From UBA6059 sp964351595 (GTDB lineage Bacteria; Bacteroidota; Bacteroidia; Cytophagales; Cyclobacteriaceae), in assembly GCA_964351595.1 (NCBI GenBank), contig CAYGOT010000005.1:62001-126000 (forward strand): a stretch of DNA of 64,000 nucleotides, read 5' to 3'. The position numbers and the translations under genes were made by a program. The notes below the pieces were generated by a model. The model made no database searches and was not told the DNA's origin. It saw only the letters and a list, made by a program, of their open reading frames with translations. Below, in pieces: positions 49,996 to 58,926 of this stretch. Numbering within the stretch: the stretch's first letter is position 1; each line of letters starts with the position of its first letter.

Positions 49996-51776
49996 ATAAT
50001 TTGAGTGGTATATATGTTGGGCATTATATCATTATAATCCTACTATGTTGTAATAGTTGCCACCCTGAAAGGTCTATTTTGGCCGAGGGTGGGAACACCG
50101 ATTATGTCCTGTTGAGCCATATAGATCATTCTTATTTTGATGATAAGGCAAGCAATTTTTTTCAAAGTCAATTTGAGCAGATTTCAGGTGCGCATTTAAA
50201 TAGAGTTGACTCATTGAATAAGGAGAGTAAGAGAATAATCATTTGCCCTCGCTCGAGGATTCCTATAGGTTCTAAATTGACTTTGCTAGACAGTCTGGAA
50301 GCAGATGAATTCATGATACTACATGATAGCAAAGGTCTTGCCATTGTTGGAGGCTCTGAAATGGCTACTTTGAATGGAGTAATCCACTTTTTATCAGAAT
50401 TTTTAGGTTGTCGTTGGTACGCAGCTGATGAGATATTCGTTCCGCGACAAAGTCTAATAGCTTTGCCTTATTTCGAATATCGGTATACTCCCATATTTGA
50501 ATACCGCGACCTGCACTATCCGAGTACCTTCGATTCTATCTGGTCGGTGATGAATTTTTTAACTCCACATCACAGAATAAACTATACCAAAGAGGGACCC
50601 AAAGTGTTGTTTTATCCATACACGCATTCATTTTACAAACTTGTTCCTCCAAGAGATCATTTTGATTCACATCCAGAATATTACTCTCTTGTCGCTGGCA
50701 AAAGAACATGGCAAAATGGTCAACTCTGCCTTTCCAATCCTGATGTACGTGAACTGGCAAGTAGAAATATTGTGAGCTGGTTAGACAGTGACCTCAAAGT
50801 TGAACATGTGGCGATTGATCAAATGGATCATGGGCGATGGTGTGAGTGCTCAAATTGTCGAGCCTTAGTTAATCGAAAGGGTGGACTAAGCGGTTATGTG
50901 ATTGATTTTGTGGATGACGTGTCCGAGCGAGTAATAAAGAAATATCCTGATACTCGCTTTACAACACTTGCTTATCTTGACACTGAGGAAGCACCGTTAA
51001 TTAATTTTACAACTAATACCACTATTAGATTAAGTAGGTGGGGATATTGCAATGCACACGCATTAGATGAATGTTATCATCATCAGTCATTCGTCAATAA
51101 ACCTAGCGTTGACTTCAGGGAAAAACTGTACAAATGGAAGAATATCACTGATCGATTGTATATATGGGATTATCACGTAGACTTTTCCAACTACCTGATG
51201 CCCTATCCTAATTTCAGATCATTGGGAGGTAACATTGGCTACTATAGAAATCAAGGAGTAGCTGGTGTCTTTGCACAAGGTTCCGGTAAGGACTATTCTC
51301 AGTTTTCATCAATGAATGCATGGGTTTTATCACGTCTATTGTGGAATCCTGCCCTGGATGCATATACCTTGAGGGATGAATTTTGCCAGGCTTATTATAA
51401 GGAGGCTTCCCATTATATATTAGATTATTTAGAGTTATTAGATGATTTGATAGATTCATCCGATGCTTATCTTATTCCCTATAGTGGAATGTCAGCCCTT
51501 AGTGCTGGTTTCCTGATTGAGGGTGAGTCATTATTAGAAGATGCTTTGAAAGAAGTGAAAAACGATAGTGTCATTACCGCCAGGGTTGAAAAGGAGTTAT
51601 TATGTCACCAGTTTGCTCAACTTGAAAAAAGCAAGGAAGGCCTTAAATTTAGCATGGTGAGCAAAAAAGAAAAGGACAAGGTAAGAGCTCATCTCTCCGA
51701 TTTGGTCAATCGCCACCGATTAAGGCGATATCGTGAAGTCGATGGTGAAATTAAGCACTACCTAAATGCGAGCTAA
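49992..51776 (+). CDS. DUF4838 family secreted lipoprotein
   Basis: The 594-residue protein has an N-terminal signal (YIIIILLCCNSC) that looks like a lipoprotein leader. A glycosidase-accessory-like N-domain (to about 165) contains LAIVGGSEMATLNGVIHFLSEFLG. The DUF4838 barrel that follows has VEHVAIDQMDHGRWCECSNCRAL and RLYIWDYHVDFSNYLMPYPN. DUF4838 proteins are thought to be glycoside hydrolases and usually lie in polysaccharide-use loci. Finding one inside an assembly operon, starting by ATGA overlap with a GT2 gene, is unusual. It may trim the exported glycan. Confidence 0.82.
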   Translation: MNNLSGIYVGHYIIIILLCCNSCHPERSILAEGGNTDYVLLSHIDHSYFDDKASNFFQSQFEQISGAHLNRVDSLNKESKRIIICPRSRIPIGSKLTLLDSLEADEFMILHDSKGLAIVGGSEMATLNGVIHFLSEFLGCRWYAADEIFVPRQSLIALPYFEYRYTPIFEYRDLHYPSTFDSIWSVMNFLTPHHRINYTKEGPKVLFYPYTHSFYKLVPPRDHFDSHPEYYSLVAGKRTWQNGQLCLSNPDVRELASRNIVSWLDSDLKVEHVAIDQMDHGRWCECSNCRALVNRKGGLSGYVIDFVDDVSERVIKKYPDTRFTTLAYLDTEEAPLINFTTNTTIRLSRWGYCNAHALDECYHHQSFVNKPSVDFREKLYKWKNITDRLYIWDYHVDFSNYLMPYPNFRSLGGNIGYYRNQGVAGVFAQGSGKDYSQFSSMNAWVLSRLLWNPALDAYTLRDEFCQAYYKEASHYILDYLELLDDLIDSSDAYLIPYSGMSALSAGFLIEGESLLEDALKEVKNDSVITARVEKELLCHQFAQLEKSKEGLKFSMVSKKEKDKVRAHLSDLVNRHRLRRYREVDGEIKHYLNAS

Positions 51777-51797
51777 ATACAACGCAAAAAGTGTTCA

Positions 51798-52718
51798 GTG
51801 GGAACCATAAGCATCATAATTCCGACTAGAAACAGAATAGAGCTATTAAAAGCTACACTTGAGAATATTCTGTCTCAAACTCAAGTACCGGATGAGATTA
51901 TCATTGTAGATGATCATTCTGGTGATGGAACCGTCGAATATTTGAAAAGCCTTAAACTACGAAATGTGAAGGTTTTTTGTAATGAGGGTAAAGGACCGGG
52001 TGCAGCACGCAATACAGGCCTTAAATTAGCACATGGTAATTATATCAAGTTCTTTGACTCTGATGATATAATGTCTCTCAACAGCATCGAGGCTCAATTA
52101 AGTACATTAGAAGAATCAGGTGAGGATATGGTTTATTCACCATACGTTCACGCATCGTATCACAATAATGAATGGATACAAAAGGATGTAGTGCTTCAGT
52201 ACTCACCGATCCCCAAAAAAATGACTTTGAGGGATTGCATGGCCTATGGGTTTTTCGCAGTGATCCCTGCTATGATGTTTAGGCGCAGTTTTCTAGATAA
52301 AGTAGGCGCATGGAGGGAAGATATACTTGCATACGAAGATTGGGATTATTTTTGGCGACTATCTAAGTTTATATCCACACCAGTGCACACCAACGAATGC
52401 CTAATGATTTATCGAATACACGGCAGTCAAACCACTGATAAACATAGCAGTGATACTAAAAGAGATCAAGAAAAGCTAGTTGTGCTTCAAGATATATTAT
52501 TAGATGGTATTGACGCTATTCCAAAACGGGTTTTGATTGAATGTGAATTGCAAAAGACAAAGTATTTGGTCAATGGCGAGCATGCAATTCCTTTCAAGTT
52601 CAAGGCAGGGCTTGTATGGAAGAGATTTCGAAATAAAATTGAAAGGTTAAGAACAAAAACGAATTGGGAGCGAATGCACGGTCCTTCCAAAGCAGCCAAG
52701 ATATCAGATTGGTTCTAA
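51798..52718 (+). CDS. Glycosyltransferase family 2
   Basis: The 306-residue GT-A enzyme starts at GTG 51798: ISIIIPTRNRIELLKATLENI, VDDHSGDGTVEYL, GPGAARNTGLKLAHGNYI and DXD-like KFFDSDDIMSLNS (near 89). Later, YEDWDYFWRLSKF and YRIHGSQTT are the typical C-terminal landmarks. It is the last gene of the A+T-rich cassette and overlaps the oxidoreductase gene by about 10 bases. Confidence 0.9.
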   Translation: MGTISIIIPTRNRIELLKATLENILSQTQVPDEIIIVDDHSGDGTVEYLKSLKLRNVKVFCNEGKGPGAARNTGLKLAHGNYIKFFDSDDIMSLNSIEAQLSTLEESGEDMVYSPYVHASYHNNEWIQKDVVLQYSPIPKKMTLRDCMAYGFFAVIPAMMFRRSFLDKVGAWREDILAYEDWDYFWRLSKFISTPVHTNECLMIYRIHGSQTTDKHSSDTKRDQEKLVVLQDILLDGIDAIPKRVLIECELQKTKYLVNGEHAIPFKFKAGLVWKRFRNKIERLRTKTNWERMHGPSKAAKISDWF

Positions 52719-53968
52719 ATCTAATAATTGGCTCAGGCATCTCGGCGATCTCGCAAGCGAGACTTCTAAAAGAACGCGGGATGAACACAATGTTACTCGA
52801 AAAGTCAGTTCAGCCGGGTGGTTTAGTGAGCTGTGCAGATATCGATGGTCGGCTGTACCATAAGGTTGGGGGCCATGTGTTTAACTCAAAGAATCAAGAA
52901 GTCCTGAATTGGTTCTGGAAGCATTTTGATCGAGAGCATGAGTTTGTGCATGCCGAGCGCAATGCGAAGGTGTTATTAAATGGACAGTTGGTGGGGTATC
53001 CGATTGAAAATCATCTATTTGAGCTTCCAATCCATACCGTTAAAGCTGTTGTCAATGAATGGTTTGGAAGCGGACGGTCAGACAGTTCTGATGGTTCGGA
53101 CTTTCAGACATTTCTTGTAAATCGATTCGGTCCAACATTATATAAACTGTATTTCGGACCGTACAATGAGAAGATCTGGCAGACGGATCTGAGTGAGGTG
53201 TCGTTGGAGTGGCTAGAGGGGAAGCTACCCATGCCGGATCTGAAGGATGCGCTAATACAAAATATCCTGAAGAAGGAGGAGAGCGAGATGGTGCACAGCT
53301 CGTTTTACTATCCGAAGCAGCGTGGATCACAGTTTATCATCGATCGGTTAGGAGAGGGGTTGGATATTAGGACGAACTATGAAGTTCGAAAGATCCAAAA
53401 GAGCGCTGCAGGCTGGTTGATTAATGATGAGCTTGAAGCAAATCAGGTCGTTTATACAGGAGATATCCGGAGATTGGATGCTATGCTTCACGGAGTAAAC
53501 GAAGAGGTCATGGAAGCTTGTGCAGCGGTTACCGACCTTCGATCCAATGGCACTAGTAATGTGCTTTGCGAAACGGATGACTCGAACTTGTCATGGTTGT
53601 ACCTACCTGATCCGGTGACTAAAGCACATCGGATTATTTATACTGGAAATTTCTCGGCAAACAATAACGCTCCTAATGGTCGGTTGACGTGTACCGTTGA
53701 GTTTTCTGGAAAGGTTAGTGAAGCTGAAATGACGGAAGAGGTCAAGAAGCTGCCAGGAAACCTTAATGTCTTGTCTTCCAACTATGAGCCTAACAGCTAT
53801 GTCATCCAGACGCATGATACACGAGCGCGAGTGGATCGTGTGCGGCAGCTTTTGCAGCCAGAAGGGTTCTTTTTGCTGGGGCGATTTGCGGAATGGGAGT
53901 ATTATAATATGGATAAGTGTATTGAGCGAGCAATGATCTTGACAGATCAGATTATAGATGGCAGATGA
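52709..53968 (+). CDS. FAD-dependent oxidoreductase, UDP-galactopyranose-mutase/amine-oxidase-like
   Basis: From TTG 52709, about 419 residues. FAD-binding start LIIGSGISAISQARLLKERG, LLEKSVQPGGLVSCADIDG, then HKVGGHVFNSKNQEVLNWF as in UDP-galactopyranose mutase and related amine oxidases. The C-terminal FAD contact is FFLLGRFAEWEYYNMDKCIERA. At residues about 121-134 the sequence SGRSDSSDGSDFQT is coded by an octamer repeat block (53070-53111) inserted in frame in a loop. G+C is back to the flank level (about 30/60 at 52741-52800). The last codons overlap a heptamer array. The true substrate may be a nucleotide sugar. Confidence 0.85.
   Translation: MVLNLIIGSGISAISQARLLKERGMNTMLLEKSVQPGGLVSCADIDGRLYHKVGGHVFNSKNQEVLNWFWKHFDREHEFVHAERNAKVLLNGQLVGYPIENHLFELPIHTVKAVVNEWFGSGRSDSSDGSDFQTFLVNRFGPTLYKLYFGPYNEKIWQTDLSEVSLEWLEGKLPMPDLKDALIQNILKKEESEMVHSSFYYPKQRGSQFIIDRLGEGLDIRTNYEVRKIQKSAAGWLINDELEANQVVYTGDIRRLDAMLHGVNEEVMEACAAVTDLRSNGTSNVLCETDDSNLSWLYLPDPVTKAHRIIYTGNFSANNNAPNGRLTCTVEFSGKVSEAEMTEEVKKLPGNLNVLSSNYEPNSYVIQTHDTRARVDRVRQLLQPEGFFLLGRFAEWEYYNMDKCIERAMILTDQIIDGR
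53070..53111 (+). repeat. Octamer array inside the oxidoreductase gene
   Basis: TCNGA-type unit starts at 53070 (GCGGA), 53078, 53087, 53096 and 53104, spaced 8, 9, 9 and 8. This is the same unit family as the intergenic arrays (TCAGACAG, TCTGATGGT, TCGGACTT, TCAGACAT). About 42 bases, a multiple of three, so the frame is kept. Confidence 0.78.
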
Positions 53969-54055
53969 TAGTTGATAGTGGGGAGTTTGCAGTTAATAAA
54001 TGAGAGGTGATAGTTAGGGGTAAATAAGAAATTAATAATGGACAATTAATAATGG
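53957..54055 (+). repeat. Heptamer array overlapping the oxidoreductase stop codon
   Basis: Units GATGGCA, GATGATA, GTTGATA, GTGGGGA, GTTTGCA, GTTAATA, AATGAGA, GGTGATA, GTTAGGG, GTAAATA run in 7-base register from 53957 to 54026. The series continues less regularly (AATAATG, GACAATT, AATAATG) to about 54055. The TGA stop at 53966 lies in the second unit. Confidence 0.75.
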
Positions 54056-54130
54056 AAAAAATGGGATTGTTAGCGATACTTAAAGTGTTCATTTAGATGT
54101 TAGTTCTTCAGTGTACCCAATATGATTTTA

Positions 54131-54220
54131 AGATTGCTTCTCCCGCTTTAGCGGGATCGCAATGACGGAAATAGATATTAAGATTGCTTCGGTAGCCTCA
54201 TTCCATACGGTCGCAATGAC
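54131..54220 (+). repeat. Two copies of an AGATTGCTTC...CGCAATGAC element
   Basis: Copy one at 54131-54167 and copy two at 54181-54220 share the ends AGATTGCTTC and TCGCAATGAC with different middles. The middle of copy one is a perfect hairpin (TCCCGC, TTTA, GCGGGA, 54141-54156). Such GATTGCTTC/GCAATGACG elements are dispersed repeats known from many bacterial genomes. Role unknown. Confidence 0.7.
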
Positions 54221-54249
54221 TGTAAGTGAATATCAAGTAAAGGGAGTGA

Positions 54250-55281
54250 ATGGCGTTTAAGGGGATTAAGTTTTCATTGGTGTCGACAGTCTTTAATGAG
54301 GCGGCCAGATTGGGGGAGTGGATTGAAGGGATAGAACACCAGACCGTATTATCGGATGAGGTGATCATTACAGATGCCGGCTCCACAGATGGTACGTTGG
54401 AGGCCTTATACAAGTGGCAGGAGCGATCTTCGCTCTCTATTAGTATTCTGGTAAGTGATAAGTGCAATGTGGCTGAGGGGCGGAATCTGGCGATCACCAA
54501 AGCGAAATATGATTGGATCCTTTCTACAGATTTTGGGTGTACCTACCATCAGGACTGGATCAAATCGTTAGCAGAACATTTTGACAATCAAAAAATAGAT
54601 GTGGTAGCCGGTGCTTTTGGCGCGAGTACTTATGAGCAAGAAAGTAGTGCTGCTATCGCAGATCTGATACTGCAAAATGGCTATCCGGTTAATATGGATC
54701 AGCATTTTACTGCGTCAAGTCGTTCCATTGCCTATCGGAAAACAGTTTGGGAGCAACTGGGTGGCTATGAAGAGTGGCTGACCCTTGCTGCTGATGATAC
54801 TATCTTCTGGCGGAGGCTCAAACAGGAAGGATTTCACTATCAATTAGTTGATCAACCCTACGTGCAATGGGGACGGCACAAGACCTTCAGACAGTTCGCT
54901 AAAGAGGCTTTCAGGTATGGGCTTGGAGATGGTGAAAGTGGTATCAATTTCAGGAATTTTGTGTCGCATGTCATCGAGACGATAATGCGGTATTTGTTTT
55001 TTTTCAATCTTCTTCTACTTCCTATTGGTTGGCCTCAATGGACGCTGTGGCAAGTCATATTGTTCATTCCATTGAGTTTTGGGTTGCGGAGCTACCGGAA
55101 TGCCTGGAGGAATTATCAGGGTTTGACGGTGCAGTTTGGGTTTAGCTTTAAGGATTTTGTGAATAGTCTTTATTTGATTGAGATTTCTAGGTGGTTTTAT
55201 CTTAATGGGTATATCAAGGGCTGGCTGTTTGCGAGTAAGGAAGTGAAGGAGGGAAGAAAGAGGTTGAAGGGCAGGTTTTGA
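54250..55281 (+). CDS. Glycosyltransferase family 2 with membrane segment
   Basis: The 343-residue protein: FSLVSTVFNEAARLGEWIEGI, ITDAGSTDGTLEAL, metal site ILSTDFGCTYHQDW, and the late segment WRRLKQEGFHYQLVDQPYVQWGRHKTFRQF (near 195-224). About three hydrophobic helices follow near 240-310, so it is probably attached to the membrane. It is in the G+C-normal right flank of the cassette, after a repeat-rich gap. Confidence 0.87.
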   Translation: MAFKGIKFSLVSTVFNEAARLGEWIEGIEHQTVLSDEVIITDAGSTDGTLEALYKWQERSSLSISILVSDKCNVAEGRNLAITKAKYDWILSTDFGCTYHQDWIKSLAEHFDNQKIDVVAGAFGASTYEQESSAAIADLILQNGYPVNMDQHFTASSRSIAYRKTVWEQLGGYEEWLTLAADDTIFWRRLKQEGFHYQLVDQPYVQWGRHKTFRQFAKEAFRYGLGDGESGINFRNFVSHVIETIMRYLFFFNLLLLPIGWPQWTLWQVILFIPLSFGLRSYRNAWRNYQGLTVQFGFSFKDFVNSLYLIEISRWFYLNGYIKGWLFASKEVKEGRKRLKGRF

Positions 55282-55455
55282 ATTAGGTTCTTTTTCGCAA
55301 TACGATTTAGGCAAGTCGTTTTTGCTATAGAATTCTCTTGACTCCCTCGTTAAGATGGATTGCAGGTGACTTGTCTCAATGGAGTTGGTTGACATTGACA
55401 TCCAGGGGTTGCTACCCAGAAAGCCAAGGAAGTTTTAAAAGGGGAGTTGGGTTTG

Positions 55456-56586
55456 ATGAATAATCGCAAATTAAATGTCATTATTTATGAGTCGAGTTCT
55501 TTTGGTGGATGCTATAGCTACGCTATTGAACTCCACAAAGCATATCGAAGGGATCAGAGGGTAGCGACTTGTGAGTTGATACTACCCAGGAATGCTTCAG
55601 TCAAACTGGATAGGGTATCCAAAACACTAGTTTCAGATCAACCTCGTTACTTCACCAAACTTCATTTTCTGTGGCGGCAATTGGCCAACCCAATTCGCTT
55701 TTTTTTTTATGCTCGCCGATTGCAAGGGTCCTTTATCCTTTTCAATGATTTTGAGCAACTCACCTCATTTTTATGGGTAGGGTTGTTTCGTAAATACGCC
55801 CCTCAGCATCGCTATGCACTATTCCTTCATGATCCGGATCGTGATACTTATCCCCCTTCTAAAATGATTTCTGTCTGGTGCATGCGCCGTATGATGACGT
55901 TGATGCAGTTTGGTTTATATCATGATGTCCTACCGGGAAAAAGCTATTACCGACAGGGAACTACGAAATACCTCAATGTACCTCATGGCATTTACGATCT
56001 TCCAGAACCAGAGAATACGTTGCTTGCCTCCTTGACAGAAATAAAAAATAATGCTAATTTAATGCTGATCCTCGGGGCGATACGAAGTGAAAAGAATTAC
56101 CGATTGGCTATTTCGCTCTTACCAGCAATGGGGTCATTGAAGCTGTTGATTGCTGGTCAGCCTGCCCATAGTGGTGAATCATCGGATGAACTAATAACTT
56201 ATGCGACTGAGCTTGGCGTGGCAGATCGTGTGATCCTGATCGACCGTTTTCTGACCTTTGCGGAGATGTCGGCATGTATAACTGTTTCGGATGTCATATG
56301 GCTCAACTATAGCGGCAGCTTCAAGTCACAGAGTGCCATTTTCAACACCATTGCACCTTATCAGAAAAAAGTGATTGTCTCAAAGGGAAATAGTGCGATG
56401 GCTCAAAAGGCCGAACAATTCGGAATAGGGAAGCTGGTAACACCTGATGATTTTGAAGCTGCCCATCAAGGTTTAAACGAATTGCTAGAAGCACCTGTGG
56501 CCGATTGGAGCGGCTACCTTGATTATGCATCTTGGGACCATCAAGTAAATCAGGTGATCACCGTATTAAACGAGCATCAAGGTTGA
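55456..56586 (+). CDS. GT-B fold glycosyltransferase-like protein
   Basis: From ATG 55456 the 376-residue protein has an N-terminal domain (KLNVIIYESSSFGGCYSYAIELH) and a C-terminal Rossmann domain (LMLILGAIRSEKNYRLAISLL, LLIAGQPAHSGE) as in GT4 enzymes. The usual E-x7-E donor motif is not evident; the corresponding place reads WLNYSGSFKSQSAIFNTI. It may be a diverged or inactive transferase. Its stop overlaps the next gene's TTG as TTGA. Confidence 0.75.
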   Translation: MNNRKLNVIIYESSSFGGCYSYAIELHKAYRRDQRVATCELILPRNASVKLDRVSKTLVSDQPRYFTKLHFLWRQLANPIRFFFYARRLQGSFILFNDFEQLTSFLWVGLFRKYAPQHRYALFLHDPDRDTYPPSKMISVWCMRRMMTLMQFGLYHDVLPGKSYYRQGTTKYLNVPHGIYDLPEPENTLLASLTEIKNNANLMLILGAIRSEKNYRLAISLLPAMGSLKLLIAGQPAHSGESSDELITYATELGVADRVILIDRFLTFAEMSACITVSDVIWLNYSGSFKSQSAIFNTIAPYQKKVIVSKGNSAMAQKAEQFGIGKLVTPDDFEAAHQGLNELLEAPVADWSGYLDYASWDHQVNQVITVLNEHQG

Positions 56587-57815
56587 GTGTCTTACTGGCT
56601 CATTCTGGTAAGCAGCACAGCTATCATGTAGCAAAAGCAATGAACGATTTGGGCTTACTGGAGAAGTTCGTGACGAGTTCATATATCGGCAACAGGAGTC
56701 TTCAGGGTTATTTGTCTGATAGCAATGATCAGTTCTGGTCACGTCGATTTATTAAAGGTTTGGGTGGAGATAAGGTGGAGGCAAACTGGCGTTTCGAACT
56801 CAAAGAGCTTATCTACGCACGTCTCCATGGATCAGGGGAACGGACTCAACAGGCCGTTTATGATCGGGATGTAGCTTTTGACGGTTATTTATCCAAACGG
56901 ATGGGTAAGTATGCAGCCGAGATGTATTGGGGTTTTCAGGGCAGTTCACTACTCAGCCTGAAGAGTGCCAAGAAACATGGAAAACAGACCATCTGCGAAA
57001 TGGCCACCGGGCATTTACCGATGGCAGAACGCATCCTTGGAGTAGAGCGTAGGTTGTTTCCTGAGTGGGCAGATAGCTTTGATCATCTGGAGTTTCCCAG
57101 GAGCTATTATCAACGGCTACTGGAAGAGCCAACCGTTGCTGATCAAGTGGTGGTTGCTTCTGAGTTTAGTCGACAAACTGTCATTGAAAGTGGTCTACCT
57201 GAAGCAAAGGTGAAAGTGCTACCACTGGGCTTTGATAGTGAGCAAATTCACTATGATGAAGCTCGCTTTCAGCGGTTTGATAGTAGACCACTGAAGCTGC
57301 TTTACACTGGCAGAGTGACCCAACGTAAAGGGATCTACTATCTACTTGAGGCACTAAGTCGGTTCTCCAAGGATGAGGTCGAATTAGATATCATCGGATT
57401 TATTCACGGTAGTGGTAAAGGCTTTGAAAAATATGCCTCGCGTGTGAACTTACTACCTGCGGTATCGCAGCAGCAGCTGTTTAATCAGTATTCAAATTAT
57501 GATGCATTGGTACTTCCCACCTTATTCGAAGGGTTTGGGTTAGTGATTGTGGAGGCCATGGCGGCAGGAATACCCGTGATTACGACGGAACATTCCATAG
57601 GTCCTGAGCTTATCGATCATGGTAGGAATGGTTTTATAGTGCCGATCAGAGATATTGAGTCGATCGCTTCGGCTATTGAAGAGTTAGTCAACCTTGATGA
57701 TCCATCACTGATGAAAATGAGGAGAAAGGCGCGGGCATCTGCCATGCAATATTCGTGGGTCGCCTATCGGTCAAGACTCGGCAGCCTACTAAAGGAACTT
57801 GGTGGTAAACCATGA
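56583..57815 (+). CDS. Glycosyltransferase family 4
   Basis: Start placed at TTG 56583, which overlaps the previous stop as TTGA; earlier in-frame codons lie in the upstream gene. The 410-residue GT-B enzyme begins SVLLAHSGKQHSYHVAKAM. The linker strand is PLKLLYTGRVTQRKGIYYLL and the donor site is FEGFGLVIVEAMAAGIPVITT followed by a GRNGFIVP loop. It is a typical retaining GT4 of the polysaccharide locus. Confidence 0.9.
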   Translation: MSVLLAHSGKQHSYHVAKAMNDLGLLEKFVTSSYIGNRSLQGYLSDSNDQFWSRRFIKGLGGDKVEANWRFELKELIYARLHGSGERTQQAVYDRDVAFDGYLSKRMGKYAAEMYWGFQGSSLLSLKSAKKHGKQTICEMATGHLPMAERILGVERRLFPEWADSFDHLEFPRSYYQRLLEEPTVADQVVVASEFSRQTVIESGLPEAKVKVLPLGFDSEQIHYDEARFQRFDSRPLKLLYTGRVTQRKGIYYLLEALSRFSKDEVELDIIGFIHGSGKGFEKYASRVNLLPAVSQQQLFNQYSNYDALVLPTLFEGFGLVIVEAMAAGIPVITTEHSIGPELIDHGRNGFIVPIRDIESIASAIEELVNLDDPSLMKMRRKARASAMQYSWVAYRSRLGSLLKELGGKP

Positions 57816-57840
57816 AGCTAAATGCTGAAACCAACCAAAC

Positions 57841-58920
57841 TTGTTGGGTGAGAATAGGAATATACTGATCATTTGGGACAGGCTGGGTGAATACCACTGG
57901 GCGAGAATAGCCGCTTTGAAGAATGTATATGAGAGAGGCGATATTCATGTAGCTGAATTCGGCAGTGGAGATAGCCTTTATCAATGGAATCAACTTCCAG
58001 TATCTGGCATAAGGCATCATTTACTTTCTGAAAAAACGGTTGAGGAGGCCGATTTACTTGGTCGGATCAAGCAATACAGGGCTATCATCAAGGAGTATGA
58101 TATCAAAGTGGTTGCCCAGCCTGGATATGCTCAACCTTCCTATTTCATATTTCTATTGTTGAATAGGGTTTTTGGTTTGCAGACCATATTTTTTGCTGAA
58201 TCCTGGTACAGGAGCAATGCGATTAAAGATGTGTTAAAGAAATGGCTATTGAGGTTTTCCGTAGATGGGTTTTTTGTCTCAGGTAGGCGAGCACATGATT
58301 ACTTTTCAGAACGGCTAGGTCAGCCAGTTGCAAAGATTGCTGTCGGCTATTCGGTCATTGATAATGTCCATTTTCAGCATGGCACGACGAGAGTTCAGGA
58401 AAAGAATAAGTATTTGCTTTGTGTTGCACGTTACAGTGAAGAGAAGAACCTGCGTAGACTTATCGAAGCATTCAGGCTAAGTGCTTCCTACGGGAAATGG
58501 AAGTTGATTTTGGTAGGAGACGGGCCTCAGCGGGAAGAACTACAAACCTTAATAGGAACGGATAGATCTATTGAATTGAGTGGCTGGAAGAAGTATAATG
58601 AGTTGCCTGTGCTTTATCAAAAGGCCTGGGGCATGATACTACCGAGTACCTTCGAACCCTGGGGTTTGGTCGTCAATGAAGCCATGGCAGCAGGTACTGT
58701 GGTGGCTATGTCCAATTCCTGTGGTTGCGTACCGGATTTGATGGTCAGAGAGACGTTGGTTTTTGAGCCGAGCAGCACCAACGCTATTTCCAGGACCATA
58801 GATTCGATGTATGATCTCAATGACCATGAGCGATCGTCGATCATTGAAAGACAAACAGCTGCGGTTAGTGCTATTGATTGCGGAAGCTGGGCATTAAAAA
58901 TGAAAGCGTTAGTATCTTAG
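57841..58920 (+). CDS. Glycosyltransferase family 4
   Basis: The 359-residue GT-B enzyme starts at TTG 57841 (or TTG 57844): NILIIWDRLGEYHWARIAAL, linker YLLCVARYSEEKNLRRLIEAF, donor site FEPWGLVVNEAMAAGTVVAMS and CVPDL. An ATG at 57812 overlaps the previous stop as ATGA, the usual junction here, but is in another frame and stops at 57868. A one-base deletion in the leader may have forced the TTG start. Confidence 0.87.
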   Translation: MLGENRNILIIWDRLGEYHWARIAALKNVYERGDIHVAEFGSGDSLYQWNQLPVSGIRHHLLSEKTVEEADLLGRIKQYRAIIKEYDIKVVAQPGYAQPSYFIFLLLNRVFGLQTIFFAESWYRSNAIKDVLKKWLLRFSVDGFFVSGRRAHDYFSERLGQPVAKIAVGYSVIDNVHFQHGTTRVQEKNKYLLCVARYSEEKNLRRLIEAFRLSASYGKWKLILVGDGPQREELQTLIGTDRSIELSGWKKYNELPVLYQKAWGMILPSTFEPWGLVVNEAMAAGTVVAMSNSCGCVPDLMVRETLVFEPSSTNAISRTIDSMYDLNDHERSSIIERQTAAVSAIDCGSWALKMKALVS

Positions 58921-58926
58921 CTCAAC

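Noticed and set aside
55282..55455. Possible JUMPstart/ops element or promoter in the gap before the gene at 55456
   Set aside because: No match to the ops core or to TAnnTTTG with a suitable -33 element.
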